Source of the DNA: Flaccisagitta enflata
Lineage: Eukaryota; Chaetognatha; Sagittoidea; Aphragmophora
NCBI GenBank assembly: GCA_965153355.1
Contig: OZ231128.1
Span: 47,306,001 to 47,370,000 of the forward strand
DNA length: 64,000 nucleotides
Direction of reading: 5' to 3'
Notes under the pieces: generated by a model
Databases searched by the model: none
The model's input: only the letters and a program-made list of their open reading frames with translations
What the model was told of the DNA's origin: nothing
Program-made: the position numbers and the translations under genes
Shown here: in pieces, positions 26,085-38,820 of the stretch
Position numbering within the stretch: the stretch's first letter is position 1
Layout of the letters: the number at the start of each line of letters is the position of its first letter

Positions 26085-26192
26085 CTCGCATTGTAGCGAT
26101 GCATGTAGCGATGCGTGAAGCGATGCGTGTAGCGTCGCGTGTAGTGATGCGTGTAGCGATGCGTGTAGCGATGCGTGTAGCGATGCGTGTAG
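26085..26192. repeat. 12-bp minisatellite GATGCGTGTAGC
   Basis: About eight tandem copies of GATGCGTGTAGC with GTCGCGTGTAGT variants. It is preceded by related diverged units from about 26020 (GCAACGCGTGTAGCAATGCG). Confidence 0.9.
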
Positions 26193-26379
26193 CGTAGCAA
26201 CCCTTGGAGGGATGGGCGGTATCACAAAATGGTTTGAAAGCTCTGAAAATTGAATTGGCAACGAGTATCTTGATCTGAGTTGCTCCTCATCATTAATACT
26301 GAAAGGATCGTTTAATCATCCTTTGCATTTCATCATATTTTTTTCTTTTCAGTTCTTTTTAGAATTTGCGTGCACGCAA

Positions 26380-27590
26380 CTCTATGACTCACATATCGAT
26401 CGGTCGGTTCAGCCGCCACCTTTTCATTTGTCTATGACAAGTGGATGATAAGTTGGATTTTGTATCGCTCCTGCAGAAATACCTTTTCGGCCTGCTCCAT
26501 CACTGTATTTGCCCTACTGTCAATGAACAAGGCCGGAAACACGGTCTATTTATAAGTTGTCGCTGGAGAGTGGGCATGGGCAGTATTGCAAGTGTAAGGG
26601 GCAGGGCGGGGATTGTAGAGTGGCTAAACAGGGGCAGTAATGCTCAGAAATCACCGTTTCAGTTGATTTCGCGTCATCCAAAATTTTATGTTGCGGACAT
26701 ACCTGCCAACCTACCTACCGAGGGATCTAGCGACACACCCTCTTAAAGAGTCGCTTAGCAGCGACTAAAAAGTCAAACGATTTCTTTGCAACACTGCCCC
26801 TGCCCATTGGTCCCCGATTACTATCATGACCCTTTCTATCTTTACAAGATATTTTAAGGCACGACTAGAACTGTCCTGTGCAAGAGGCCTCGTTTAGATC
26901 TACATTCCATCCGATTGATCGACCAAGCGAGGCGAGCAAATGGACCTTTTCAAAATCGACAGCGCTCTTGTATAATTAGGAACGAAATTATATAATTACG
27001 CGTCAATCTTGAGTCATACTAAAAAAGATCAAAATGAATGATTATTCCCAAAAGAATTTGATGAAATTGAGACGAGCATCTTGCATTTATCATGAATACG
27101 TACAAGACAAGATGCGTCATCGGCGTCGCATAAATTTTCTGAACAATTTTATTTCTTAGTAATGGACGAGCAAATGGACAAAACATCCAAGACAAACAAA
27201 AAGGACATCTGCAATCTACATTCTGAACCAATTTGGCACTTGTAGAGATGCGATGACTCGTTAAAACAGTAAAAGGTCAATGACAGCATTCCTCTTGTCT
27301 GTGGCATCTAACTTAAGTCGACATAAAAAAAATCATCTGCCCGCGACTACGCGCGGTTGTGTTTTGAGATAGGATTGGGGGCAGGGGCAGTAATGCGGGT
27401 CGGTAGGAGCATTATCAGGCAGTGCGAGGGTTGTAATGAGGCTGGGCACTGGGCAGGTGCAGTAATACTCAGAAATCAGTGTTTCAGTCGATTTCGCGTT
27501 AACCAAAATTTCGCGTTACCGACCTACCTTCATACCTTCCTAGGAACACACCTCCTTACTAGTAGAGTCGCTTAGCAAGAGACTAAAAAG
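26380..27590. repeat. Hairpin-family copies separated by unique sequence
   Basis: Copy A spans 26528-26768: AAGGCCGGAAACACGG, GTGGGCATGGGCAGT, CAACCTACCTACCG, then the AGTCGCTTAGCAGCGACTAA hairpin. Copy B spans about 27340-27585: GCGCGGTTGTG, GGGGCAGGGGCAGTAATG, CCGACCTACC, then AGTCGCTTAGCAAGAGACTA. 26780-27330 looks unique and non-coding. Confidence 0.6.
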
Positions 27591-27879
27591 AATAACCTAC
27601 AGGCGGAGTGATATTAAAAAGATTTCTATAAAGAAAATTGAACGCAAAAACTTCCTTCTTGCGACTTGCGGGATGCTTCGTGAACCGTAGTGCAATCCAT
27701 GGATACTTATCCATATCAAGTTCTTCAATTCGGCCTGTTGGGAGTTTTTTTTTTTCTTTTTTTTTTTTTTTGTGATTGCGTTTTTCTTTTCTTTTTTTGA
27801 AACTAAATCGCGTGCAATTTATCCGGGACGATGAAAGTCTTCGGGGGCGCTCCATCTATCGGTTCGTTGGTTCTTCAGC

Positions 27880-27987
<108 letters not shown>

Positions 27988-28396
27988 CCATTCTTTTTTC
28001 TCTACATAAATCTGCCTATCCATGAGTGTAAGTGCCTGTATACAAATTGTGTATATTATTGGTCTTTCCATCTGCCTTCCTCTGTTAATCAGTGCATGCC
28101 TGCGTTGGTGCATGCGCGCATGAACGTGGAAGGATCGTTGTACCTAAAAGGTTTTTTTTTCTACTTTATTTCTTTATTTCCTTCTTTTTGCTTAGATCAG
28201 AAAACACGCATTACAAGAAGCCGAAGTCTATGGTGATCGATTTTTGTTTTCAACATCAATGGCCGAAAAAAAGCGCCAGTATCTATTGGCAATTTGACGC
28301 GATTACCGTGTCAAGGGTTTTTTAAAATCAAATTCTCAAATAAATTTCGTCATCATTTTGAAATTTTCATGTCATATCAAAATGATAAAAAGATAT

Positions 28397-28582
28397 TTAG
28401 TTGCGGACATGCAACTTTATAAAAGGCTTTGTCCGTCCGTCCGTTCGTCCAGCCTTCCGTCTGTTGGTCCGTCCGTCCGTCGGTCCGTCCGTAACGCACG
28501 AGACGAAAAGTGGGGAAACGCACATATCCGCCCTTGCCCACCCGTCCGCAACTGGTATTGGCCGTGTATCCGGCCTTGTTAC
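28397..28582 (+). repeat. Full-length hairpin-family copy
   Basis: TTTAGTTGCGGACATGCAAC head hairpin, TATAAAAGGCTTTGTCC, a (GTCCGTCCGTCGGTCC)-type core, GAAAAGTGGGGAAACGCAC, GCCCACCCGTCCGCAACTGG, then GGCCGTGTATCCGGCCTTGT. This gives the consensus order together with 33458-33628. Confidence 0.75.
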
Positions 28583-28750
28583 TCTGCAACCCGCTCTGTA
28601 TGTCGGTCGGCTCGTCTGCTGGTAAAACCTTGCTTTTCTTGGGTTTTTGCGGGTCATTCAAGTGTCACTGCCCCTTGCCCACCGGGCAACCGTTCGGCGA
28701 TGTTCCAATCGATTAGTTTCTAACTTTCTACATGATCTGAGCTTAAATGA

Positions 28751-29361
28751 TACTATCTTCGCCAAAAGAAACGCGACACCTTCTACTTTGAATATCTTGG
28801 CTTCTAGAAAAGCTAGAGATTTAAAAAAAAACCAAATTAATCTCCTCCAAAAAATCTACAAAATGAGTCCAGTCTGGTAACTGTATCTTAAAGCGTTTAG
28901 AAATGGCAAGCGGAAGAAGGGAAATGGTCATTTTCAGAATTGATAAAAAATTGTGAAAAAAAAGAAGAAAAAATTTCATGTAAGTTTAACTTTGGTTATC
29001 TCTGCTTCTGGAAAAGCTAGATACTTTTTCCAAAAAGGCAAATTAATCTACATCGAAAAATCTAGAAGATGAGCGCAATCTGGGTTCTATAGCTCAAACC
29101 GTTTGGAAATGGCAAGCAAAAGAGAAGACCTGTTTTAAGAATCATAGGCTTGCAAATACTGTGAACAAATGAGAAAAGGTTATTACATCTGTTACGGAAG
29201 AAATGCCTTTGAAATTGCACTTTAGATTCACAGCCTGGTTTGTTTCTCATAAAAAAAACCTACTTGACATACAAACCCTCTCAGTTGCCAAATCTTATCA
29301 GAGTATGGTCAATTAATCATATCATTCCCAGGGTGTCGCGTTTCTTTTGGCGAAGATAGTA
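28751..29361. mobile_element. MITE-like element with ~30-bp terminal inverted repeats (copy 2)
   Basis: Left TACTATCTTCGCCAAAAGAA plus ACGCGACACC (28751-28780). Right is the near-perfect inverse GGTGTCGCGTTTCTTTTGGC plus GAAGATAGTA (29332-29361). The internal blocks (CTTCTAGAAAAGCTAG, AATTAATCT, AAATCTACAAAATGAG) recur within the next element. Same family as 930-1549, inverted relative to it. Non-coding. Confidence 0.8.
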
Positions 29362-31489
29362 CTACCTATGTCATGAGTATTGCAACACCTTCAACTACAG
29401 ATATCTCCGCTTCTAGAGCAACTAGAAACTTAAAAAAACAAATTAATCTGTATCAAAAAATCTTTAAAATGAGCGCAATCTTGTTCCTGTAGCTTAAGCC
29501 GCTTAGAAATAAGAAGCAAAAGAGTAGAAACAGTCAGAAATGGCAAAAAAAGTTTGAAAAATAAATCAGAAAATTTAGCGACTGCTTTAACTTAAGTTTT
29601 TTTTACTTCTAGATAAGCTAGTAAGTTTGTTAAAAAAAAAAACAAATTAAACTGCTTCAAAAAATCTACAAAAGGGGCTCAATCTGGTTTCTTTATGGCA
29701 AATGTCACGGTTCCACAGCAAGCAGGAGGGCCCGACTTTCCACCAATCTACGTTAGCACAAGCTTCCGATACATCACTATATGCGGATTAAATGGTTCAA
29801 AGACATTTATGACTACCCAATGCACAATTTCAAACCATTTTTTGTGACCCTCCCTACCCTTAGGGGGTCTAAAAATTTGGTCAAACAGCTTTTTTTGGCT
29901 TGTCTCCATTCTGTCTCCAGTAGAAAACAGCAAGCAAAACCAATCAAGAAATGTCTTTTCCTATGATTTTATGAGTTTTCATCAACTAGTAGTAGTCCCA
30001 TAGGATACACAAAAAAAATCAACTTAGTAAGCAAACTATAAGTTACCAAAAATTGGCAAATAATTCAAATTTACCCCTGCTCGATTTTTTTGCTTTTTTT
30101 CTCTCAAGGCTGAATATCATGATATTTATTTTTTTTAACCTCATTTTTCTTAAACATTAAGCATTTTTTCTTTTGCCATTCGATGGACAACTACTTGAGG
30201 GACTTTCCCCTTCATTTTCATGTTATTGGGTTGATCCTAGGCAGAGAAATAAAAATTTTCTTGGAGCGTATCAATTCGCGCACACCCCCAAATTTGTTCC
30301 TAACGCATACCTAACGCTTAAGATATGCCACTATGGCGTGGAAATGACACATTTTACATGAAATCTGACCACACCACGTGAAAGAGCGTGAAATTTTGAG
30401 TCTACACTGAAAAGTTGAGGCCTTAACTCCCAGTCGTTCAGTCGCAGTGAAATTTTACATTTTGTCAGTCCTGAAGTGTGAACAGAATTGATACGCTCGT
30501 TGGACGATCTTCGTAGTTATTTTCTTCTTAGCGGAAGTCAAGATTTTGCGGACTTTGAAGGAAAAAAAAATCAATTTGTCCAATTTACAAAAATGCCCAT
30601 ATCTCATGAACCCTTTGAGCTACACCCATGATTTTTTGCGGGAAAACAGACTTTACCAAGAGAGATCAGGCCAAAAAAGTTGGTCTTCTGAAGATGAGTC
30701 CAACCGGCCCAACCAGCCCAACCAACCTACCAGATGAAAAAACAAAAAAGTGGCATAACTTTTGAATGAGTTAGCCGATTTGGCTGAAATTTTGCATGAA
30801 AGTTGTTGAAGAGTATCTACATTACTAGTATGAAGAAGAGCTTGGCCGAACAAATTCATACAGCACTGCCCAACCAACCAAAAATGGTGCTTATAGAGAT
30901 TTTTTGAAAATTCATGAAATTTCGATTTTTTTTCATGAAACACCCTCATACTATTGCGTTTAAACATAATTTACGTAAAAAATATTCTCATATTGATTTT
31001 TTGCTAAAATATGCTTAATTTTTTATTTTTTTGTGTACAAAATCTGTCTAATTAGGCTTAATTTGCATGAAAAATGAGCTCAGTTAACAAAATTCTTCTA
31101 TGGATTCGTATACCTAACTTCATAAGCTACACAGTAATGTATAGTTTTGTTGAATTTGAATCATTAAAAAAATGGCTAGTTCTAGCCCTGCTCACTTGCC
31201 GTTTCTTGACATTTGCCATATTATAAACCTTATAAAAATGGCAAGCAAAATAATAGAAACTTCTTTTCATCTTGAAGGCTTTAAAAATTTTTCAGATATC
31301 ATGTGAGATGATCACACATGTTAAAGAGAAAAAGCTCTCTGTTAAAGTTTGTTAATATATGGCTGTAAATATTCACAAAAGAAAAGATAATTTATCAGCT
31401 CAAAACTATAACTTTGATGATTTAGCTAATTTTTTAATGATAAATCTAAATGTTTCTCAGGTGTTGCAATACTTATGACCTAGGTAGTA
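29360..31489. mobile_element. 2.1-kb TIR element abutting the previous one
   Basis: Left TACTACCTATGTCATGAGTA plus TTGCAACACC (29360-29389). Right is the inverse, GGTGTTGCAATACTTATGAC plus CTAGGTAGTA (31460-31489). The subterminal block ATATCTCCGCTTCTAGAGCA relates it to the 0.6-kb family. About 1.5 kb of interior holds no transposase-like frame. A nearly self-complementary TTTGCCATA/TATGGC region near 29690 and 31200 suggests internal inverted structure. Its first TA coincides with the last TA of the 28751 element. Confidence 0.7.
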
Positions 31490-32311
31490 GAGATGACTGC
31501 TTTACTGCTCTAGCCACTTTTATGTTCATCCGCTTTTTCAACAGCTTGTCTTCTGCTTCGATTTGCACAATTTTTGTCTCGCGGTGATGTTGAATCAGTT
31601 AGTTTTTTTATGTTTTCATTTTTTTTCCTTTTTTGGATCGATACATCTTAGTCTTGAGACGAGATTTTGCCTTTCATATCAAACGTCTTCACTTCAAATT
31701 CTTTCACGCAGATCAAATCAAAATTCAATCGATATAAATAAATAATTGCAATTTATATTTTTGATAATCAAAATGATACCCCGCTCGCCATTTTGACTTT
31801 CACTCTTGGATTGATTTTCGCCAATGAAAAATCCACGAAAGATTGCGATTATTGACTTGGTTTCAATTTCTCCAAAAAACGAGAAAAAAAATCCGCTTGA
31901 AAAACAGTGGCGCACTATAGAGGCATGCACAATTGCTCACATAACAAAAAGGGCAATGACCCTACAAAACAATTCGTTTAAAAGCAAATGACAAAGTTGT
32001 AACGCAAGAAAAAAGGTCCTTGCCCATTCCCTCCTTACCCAAGTTCTGAACGTCTTCATCATATTCACACTTGCCTAATTGTCACTTACACTTCACGATA
32101 CTCTCGCCATGTCCGATTAGTGCTCAACCTCATTATCTTCGTGCTCATTCTATACATGCTCACCTCTGTTTTCGAGCTTCCTCCTCTTTCTCACGCCCTC
32201 CAAAAATGTCATCCTCGAAAATGTATTCATCACGTTCTTTATCCTTGGTTACCACCATTCATCAAGTTTGATATCCTTGACAAACCACAACTTTGTGTCC
32301 ATTGGTCGGGT
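31490..32311. other. Intergenic, nothing recognised
   Basis: Unique-looking sequence with no convincing coding frame, RNA gene or repeat. Confidence 0.4.
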
Positions 32312-32418
<107 letters not shown>

Positions 32419-32624
32419 TGTCTCTTTCTGTTTCATTCAGAAAATGTAGTGCGTGGGAGGTCTCGCGCCATTAAGGAAAGGAACTGAAAATCACGATTGT
32501 AGTTCTATAACCAATCATTCGCGATACTACTTAACATCTGAAATTCATTAGTTTCATTTTTTATTTTCCTCATTTTTGAGGTTCAAAACATCAAAGAAGC
32601 CCAGGGGCATATAAGAACTAGTCA

Positions 32625-33129
32625 TCCACGGATCGCACATGGTCAGCGGTACCCGATGCCCTGCTGGGAGTGATCCAGTGAAGAAGTGGAGTGAGAGCAG
32701 GGCAGCGGCCCCAAAGGGCCGATGTCCTGTAGAACACAGGGGTGAATTTCGAGACGTCCGTCCTTCCGTCTGTCCTGAGGTGGCTCTAGATGGCTGATTT
32801 AGGCAACTGAAGGCATATTCTAGGGCTGGAGGGTATAATTAAGGTTTGGAGGTCTGGTCTCATGCTTGGAGGGCTGATTGAAGGTCTGGAGGGCAGATTT
32901 GAGGTCTGGAGGGCAGATTTAAGGCATGGGGGGCTGATTTGAAGCCAAGAGGGCTGATTTGAGGCCTCGATGGCTAAATTGAGGCATGGGAGGGCTAATT
33001 TTAGGCCTTGATGGTCAATGGGGGGGGACGAAAGGACGGATGGATGGACGGATGGAAGGACGGAAGGACGGACGTCTCAAAATTCCCCCCTGTGTTCTAC
33101 AGGACATCGGCCCTTTGGGGCCGCTGCCC
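32625..33129. mobile_element. TIR element, second subfamily, with a different internal minisatellite
   Basis: An outer box CATGGTCAGCGGTACCCGAT (32638-32657) precedes the terminus GGGCAGCGGCCCCAAAGGGC plus CGATGTCCTGTAGAACACAG (32700-32741). The inverse terminus CTGTGTTCTACAGGACATCG plus GCCCTTTGGGGCCGCTGCCC ends at 33129. GACGTCC/GGACGTC boxes mark the inner ends. The interior is a minisatellite of GGTCTGGAGGGCAGATTTGA-type units, unrelated in sequence to that of the first subfamily, plus GGACGGATGGAAGGAC units. Confidence 0.85.
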
Positions 33130-34020
33130 AAAAAGCGTCTATCGATTTCTTTCTCCCCTTGGCCCATGATTTTCTTCCCCTGCCAGTTAAAGAATCATTT
33201 GATAAAATCAGAATTGACATTTCATGAAATAGTGCGAAAGTGTTCAAATATCAACTTTTGGAACTAAGTAAAAAATCTTCAAATTTTTTTTTTTATTCAA
33301 AACTTTGATTTCACCCCCCCCCCCCTCCCCCATCTCCAAACCCTTTGATTTTATTTCCACTCAGCAGCATTCACCCCTGGAAAAGACCTAAGGCTTAAAG
33401 TTAAACTCATCTTTTTGCCTTCTTTGCTGTATTTCCGTTTAACGTGCCTCACTCTTTTTAGTCGCGGACTAGCGACTCTATAAGAGGCTTTGTCCGTCCG
33501 TCCGTCGGTTGGTTGGTCGGTTGGTCAGTCCGTCCGTCACGCTCGAGTCGAAAAGAGGGAAAACACGCATTTCCGCCCCTGCCCACCCATCCGCGACTGG
33601 TATTGGCCGTGTATCCGGCCTTGTTTTAAGTCGCGTGCTACGCGACTCTACACCCTGCTTTGTCGGTCCGTCGGTCGATTGGTCGGTTGGTTGGTCCTCT
33701 TTTTACTTTTTTGGCGTTTTTAAGCTTTTTGGGCTCACAGCTCCTTCCCAAATGCCATTATAAGTTATCATAAGTCATTTTAAATCATTCTAAGTCATTC
33801 TAAGTCATATTAAGTTACATTAAGTCACTAAAGTCAATAAGGTTAATATGGTCATTAAAGTCATTTTAAATCATTTTAAGTCATTTCAGGTCACCTTGAG
33901 TCATTTAAACTCAATTTAAGTCATCTTAAGCTATGCACATGTCCTGCACGCGACTTACAGGTGTTGGCCTTGTTTCTTCAATAGATTCTTTTTCTTTCTG
34001 TCGGCCTATCTGTCTATCTG
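33130..34020 (+). repeat. Hairpin-family copy and AAGTCATTTT minisatellite
   Basis: 33458-33628 is a full-length hairpin-family copy (TTTTAGTCGCGGACTAGCGA, GTCCGTCCGTCGGTTGG, CCCACCCATCCGCGACTGG, GGCCGTGTATCCGGCCTTGT). A second head, AAGTCGCGTGCTACGCGACT, follows at 33635. 33765-33935 is a degenerate AAGTCATTTTAAGTCATT tract. It ends with GCACGCGACTTACAGGTG. 33130-33455 has a C-rich run but no gene. Confidence 0.7.
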
Positions 34021-34029
34021 TCTATCTGT

Positions 34030-34366
<337 letters not shown>

Positions 34367-34819
34367 AGTCAGACTGATAGGCCGACAGACGGAACAAAAG
34401 ACAAAGGCACACCGAGACTGACAGACCAGTGGAAGGGCAGGAGCTACTATGCTAAATTGGGCAGGGGCAGTGAAGCGAAAAAGGAACTGAAATGCAAAAA
34501 AAAAAAGCAAAGCGTTACCGACGGACCGACCGGTTTATTGTATCATGACTTATGAATAGAAGACACCCAAAAATAGCCGTTTTTTGTCCCCGACGAACAG
34601 TTTTCGTCAGTGGACTATGACTTAGCCTGTTTGTAGTAGTCTGTCCGTGGGTGAGTGAGTGAGTGAGTGAGTGAGTTTAAGACCTTCTCATATCTTTGGA
34701 TCCAGACTTCAGAATTTTATGAAACTTTGCTGGTGTTGTTTATTGGTCAATAGGAGCATGTGTACCAATTTTCAAAAAAATTCATAAACTTTTACTACCC
34801 TTTGCCTATTATTTTTGTA

Positions 34820-35330
34820 GTAGTATTTAGCTGGGACTTAGGTGGTTTACATAGGTAGAGGGTAGTAAAAGTATAAGAATTTTTTTCTAATTTGGTATAC
34901 AAGTAGAGGATAGTAAATAAACCACCCCTGCAAAATTCGAATTAAATCTGAAGCCTGGTTTATAAGATATTAGCTTATTTATGTAGTAATATATTACTAG
35001 GACTTAGGCAGTTTACATAGGCAAAGGGTAGTAAAAGTTTATGATTTTTTTTTTAATTTGGTATACAAGTAGAGGATAGTAAATAAACAACCCCTGCAAA
35101 ATTCGAATTAAATCTGAAGCCTGGTTTATGAGATATTAGCTTATTTATGTAGTAATATGTTACTAGGACTTAAGCAGTTTTCTTAGGAAAAGGGTAGTAA
35201 AAGTTTAAAAATTTTTTCATAACTTAGTAAACAGGTAAATAATGTCAATTAAACAGCTCCTGCAAAATTCGATTTAAATCTGAAGTTTGGTTTATGAGAT
35301 ATAAACTTATTTATGTAGTAATATATTACT
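34820..35330. repeat. Three tandem copies of a ~166-bp unit
   Basis: Each unit contains TACTAGGACTTAGGCAGTTT, then AGGGTAGTAAAAGTTTA, TTGGTATACAAGTAGAGGAT, CCCCTGCAAAATTCGAATTA and TCTGAAGCCTGGTTTATGAG. Copies start near 34820, 34985 and 35151; the third is the most diverged. Non-coding. Confidence 0.8.
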
Positions 35331-35338
35331 GTTGTGGG

Positions 35339-35342
<4 letters not shown>

Positions 35343-35401
<59 letters not shown>

Positions 35402-35580
35402 ACACGCACACACGCACGCACACGCACATGCACACAAACAAAAAGGTTTGCCGTCAAGGACTCCAAGGACCAAGGTTGGCCTTCTTGGACTTCAGTGTTT
35501 AATGTTCAAGGTATGCCGTCATGGACTTTAAGGTATGCCGTCATGGACTGTAAGGTATGCATGCCATCATGGACATAATT
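35343..35580. repeat. (CA)n then ~20-bp minisatellite
   Basis: CA/CACG run 35343-35430. Then four degenerate copies of GGTATGCCGTCATGGACTTTA (35455-35575). Confidence 0.9.
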
Positions 35581-35790
35581 ATTTTTCAAAAAAATTTTTT
35601 TTTTTTAAATTTTTTTTCTTTTTTTTTGAAATTTTTTTTTAAATTTTTTTTTTTTTTTTGGGAAATTTTTTTTTTTGGGGGGGGGGAAATTTTTTTTTTT
35701 TTAGTGTATCTTCTCGAGTCGCGTTTACGCGACGAGAAAGCTTCAAAAATTACAGTCCCCAGTCGGGGACTGTAATTTTGAAGCTTTTCA
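35581..35790. repeat. T-rich low complexity, then hairpin-family end and perfect palindrome
   Basis: 35585-35700 alternates T runs with short A and G runs. 35713-35735 has the GTCGCGTTTACGCGAC hairpin. 35738-35786 is a long palindrome with arms AAGCTTCAAAAATTACAGTC-CCC and GGGGACTGTAATTTTGAAGCTT around an AGTC loop, one bulged base. Confidence 0.8.
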
Positions 35791-36227
35791 TCAATGTTTT
35801 CCAGATAATTGACAATCAAACGGATCGCCCGGCCAATCAATCATGCCCCCTTCGTGCATCTAGTTATGATCAACACTTGGTTGTTTTATGTTTTCAAACA
35901 ATAACTCCTTTGCAATGCCGTTTCAGCTGACATATTCATTTCAGTTGCTTAGTTAACTTTTTACCCCAACAAAATTTGCTCGTTAGGTCCTTATAGCTTT
36001 ATTGGTCCCCCGCCCTCATTAAGAGTCAACCTCGACCTACATCACTTGGGATCGATTTTAATGGATCAAACGGACCAACTGACAAACAGACACGACAAAC
36101 TGACACTGAGTGATGTCAAAGTAACTGACAACTTTGTGATTGGACAGTTGAGACGAGAGAGTCATAGAAAATGGTCAGTTAAGTTGTGTCTGTTACAATA
36201 GAAAGAAGTGTGTATTTGAGAAATGAG

Positions 36228-36304
<77 letters not shown>

Positions 36305-38011
36305 AAATTTTGTCTGATTTCAGTTTTATCATCATCACCACCATCATGATCATCATCATGATCATCATCGGCCCACGGTTTCGCGTTTTATCTTTCAACC
36401 TTCATAATATCGAAAACAAGAAGTTCAGTTTAAAATTAAGGATAGGGAAAAAAGGGGGAAAATAAAGATAGAATTGTAGAAAAAAAGACGGAAGAACAAC
36501 AAACAACTCGGTTTTAATTTTTTTTCTCATCCATCGTCAGCAGCGATTTGCGATTGAATATCAATCTTAGATTTATCGAGATCAAATTTGTTCCTCATCC
36601 AAGACTAGATGAATCAATATTCTTAATGTGCCTGAAAAATCTTTAATACACAACCAAACCCCTGAAAAGGGGCAATCCAATATTAACAATTTTACTTATC
36701 AAAACTGATGAATCGACGATCGTTAATCCAAATTATTAATGATAAAATGGATATAACGTTCAACCAAGAAGAACAACGGGACCGTCGCGAAACACAGACT
36801 TTCCACACGCAATTGAGGAGACTTACTCATGGGTGAACTGTGCTACTTTACTCATTCCTTAGCATACTCACTCACTCTCGTGAGGCACGTTTAAGCCGCT
36901 AAATGATCAAGCTGTCACGCGCACGCGCAGCCCGCTCGGATTCTATTCATTACAATCACTTTAATTCAAAGAGAACCGCGGACTGAAAAAAACACACAAA
37001 ATACATAGGACCAAATTGATTTCCCTTCTCATTGGGTATAAAACCTTGTTCCCCGTCTGTTTACTAATTACAAATTGCTCTTAAATACAAAAATCACCCA
37101 CAAAAAAAAAAGGATCAGCCTCATCATCATTAAACCCATGGATGGTCTTAATCTCCACTTCAGACCCACTTCGAAGTCATTTGCATCAATTTGAGATTTG
37201 AATTCGACAGTCGCTGATTATAAGGATTTTTTTACGTCGACGAATAAAAAAACAAAACAAAACAAAAGTGATACATCCTCCAATGAAGTAAACTTTTAAA
37301 AAGACACATTTAGAGGAGATTTGAAAACTTGAAAGAAAACATATCTGTTTTCCTGAAAACTGAACTTCTTGCACAACAACAATGGGCAACAGGTAAACCT
37401 CACAAAAAAGCATATAACATCTAAATAATTAAATAACGGCTGATTGTTTGCTGTAATTGCTGTATGGATTATCTAAATGGCTGCCCAGATAAGAAATCTA
37501 TACCTAATCTACCTCGCATCAACATGGTTTCTTTCTTTTTAATGTTAGTCATCATTTGTTGAGATCGTATATAATTAAGTAATATTCACCAACTGTGATG
37601 AGAATCATGGTTGTTAATCGAAAAAAAAAGGTAAGCAAGCAGATAAACAGAAAACTGGTTGATAATGCAGAACACCAGGAAAGAAGGAAAAATTATAAAT
37701 TAGGGAGAACACATTGTCGTTATTCATTCTTCGGTGAATCTTTATGAAATGACTGATAACTAAACAACAGCAGGTGCGCATGAATTTTCTATGCGCATTT
37801 AGAGCAATAAAATTTCTCGAACAAAGGATGTTTGACTGATCAACGATTGATTGATGCAAAAACTAACGATTTTTGTAAGGTGAACATAAAAGGTGACTGA
37901 TCAAGACATGATCACTAGCACAGAAAAGGAGATCATACAAATGGTAATAAGCAAGAAAAAAAAACGATATCTGCGTCTGTGATAAAGGTAAAACTGAACA
38001 ATGTAATGATA
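35791..38011. other. Intergenic, no gene seen
   Basis: A (GA)n run lies at 36231-36301 and a short (ATC)n patch at 36328-36368. The rest is AT-rich, mostly unique sequence. No frame shows a domain or coding character. Confidence 0.45.
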
Positions 38012-38604
38012 TACCGGGTGATCAATCTCAAAGTGGGAAAAGTATTAAGCTTACATTCCTGTATGCATCATGTTTATGGTCTGAGATCAATTATCTTTTA
38101 TAAACTATGTTTGATGTTTTTTATGTTAAAATTTCATTGGTTTAGCTTGAATAGTTTGACCACACCATCAATTTGAAGTAAAACAATCATTTACAGTTTT
38201 AGCTTAAAATCTTGTTTGATTTTCAAAACGGATTTCTTTTTAATTGCTTTCATCTCCAATTAACTTGAGCTATAGACTTCAAATTGGTTTCAAATGAAAG
38301 ATTATGCAAATATCTTTGATTTGAGACCAATCAGGCAACTGCAGCTCATGTCATTGAGAGATAAGAGGAATTTCAAAAAAAATCTGCACTGAAATTCTCA
38401 CTAGATTTTCAGCTAAAACTGTAAATCATTGTTTTACTTCAAATTGATGTTGTGGTCAAACTATTCAAGCTAAACCAATGAAATTTTAACACAAAAAACG
38501 TCAAACATAGTACTATGAAAGAAAATTGATCTCAGACCACAGACTTGATGCATATAGGAATGTAAGCTTAATACTTTTCCCACTTTGAGATTGATCACCC
38601 TGTA
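38012..38604. mobile_element. Foldback element with ~193-bp inverted arms
   Basis: Left arm 38012-38204 begins TACCGGGTGATCAATCTCAA. Right arm 38411-38604 ends with the inverse, TTGAGATTGATCACCCTGTA. Pairing continues across the whole arms with scattered mismatches, down to TTACAGTTTTAGCT/AGCTAAAACTGTAAAT at the loop. The loop is about 206 bp. TA borders both ends. The transcribed arms would form a ~190-bp imperfect hairpin. Non-coding, probably a MITE or foldback derivative. Confidence 0.85.
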
Positions 38605-38820
38605 CCAAATCAAACTGACCGAACGTTCCGTCAACGTTCTGCAAATGCCAAATGGAGTAGAATAAACAAATCAAAGTTACCACTCAAACATAAAGGGTCA
38701 GAGACGATGTAAAAGACAACGTAAAAGAATGATCAAAACAAGCAAGCATGGTGTAAACTATTATCAATAAAAAAACACTCTTCGACTTTTGGATGACGCA
38801 TCGAATAAGTTAATAAAACT

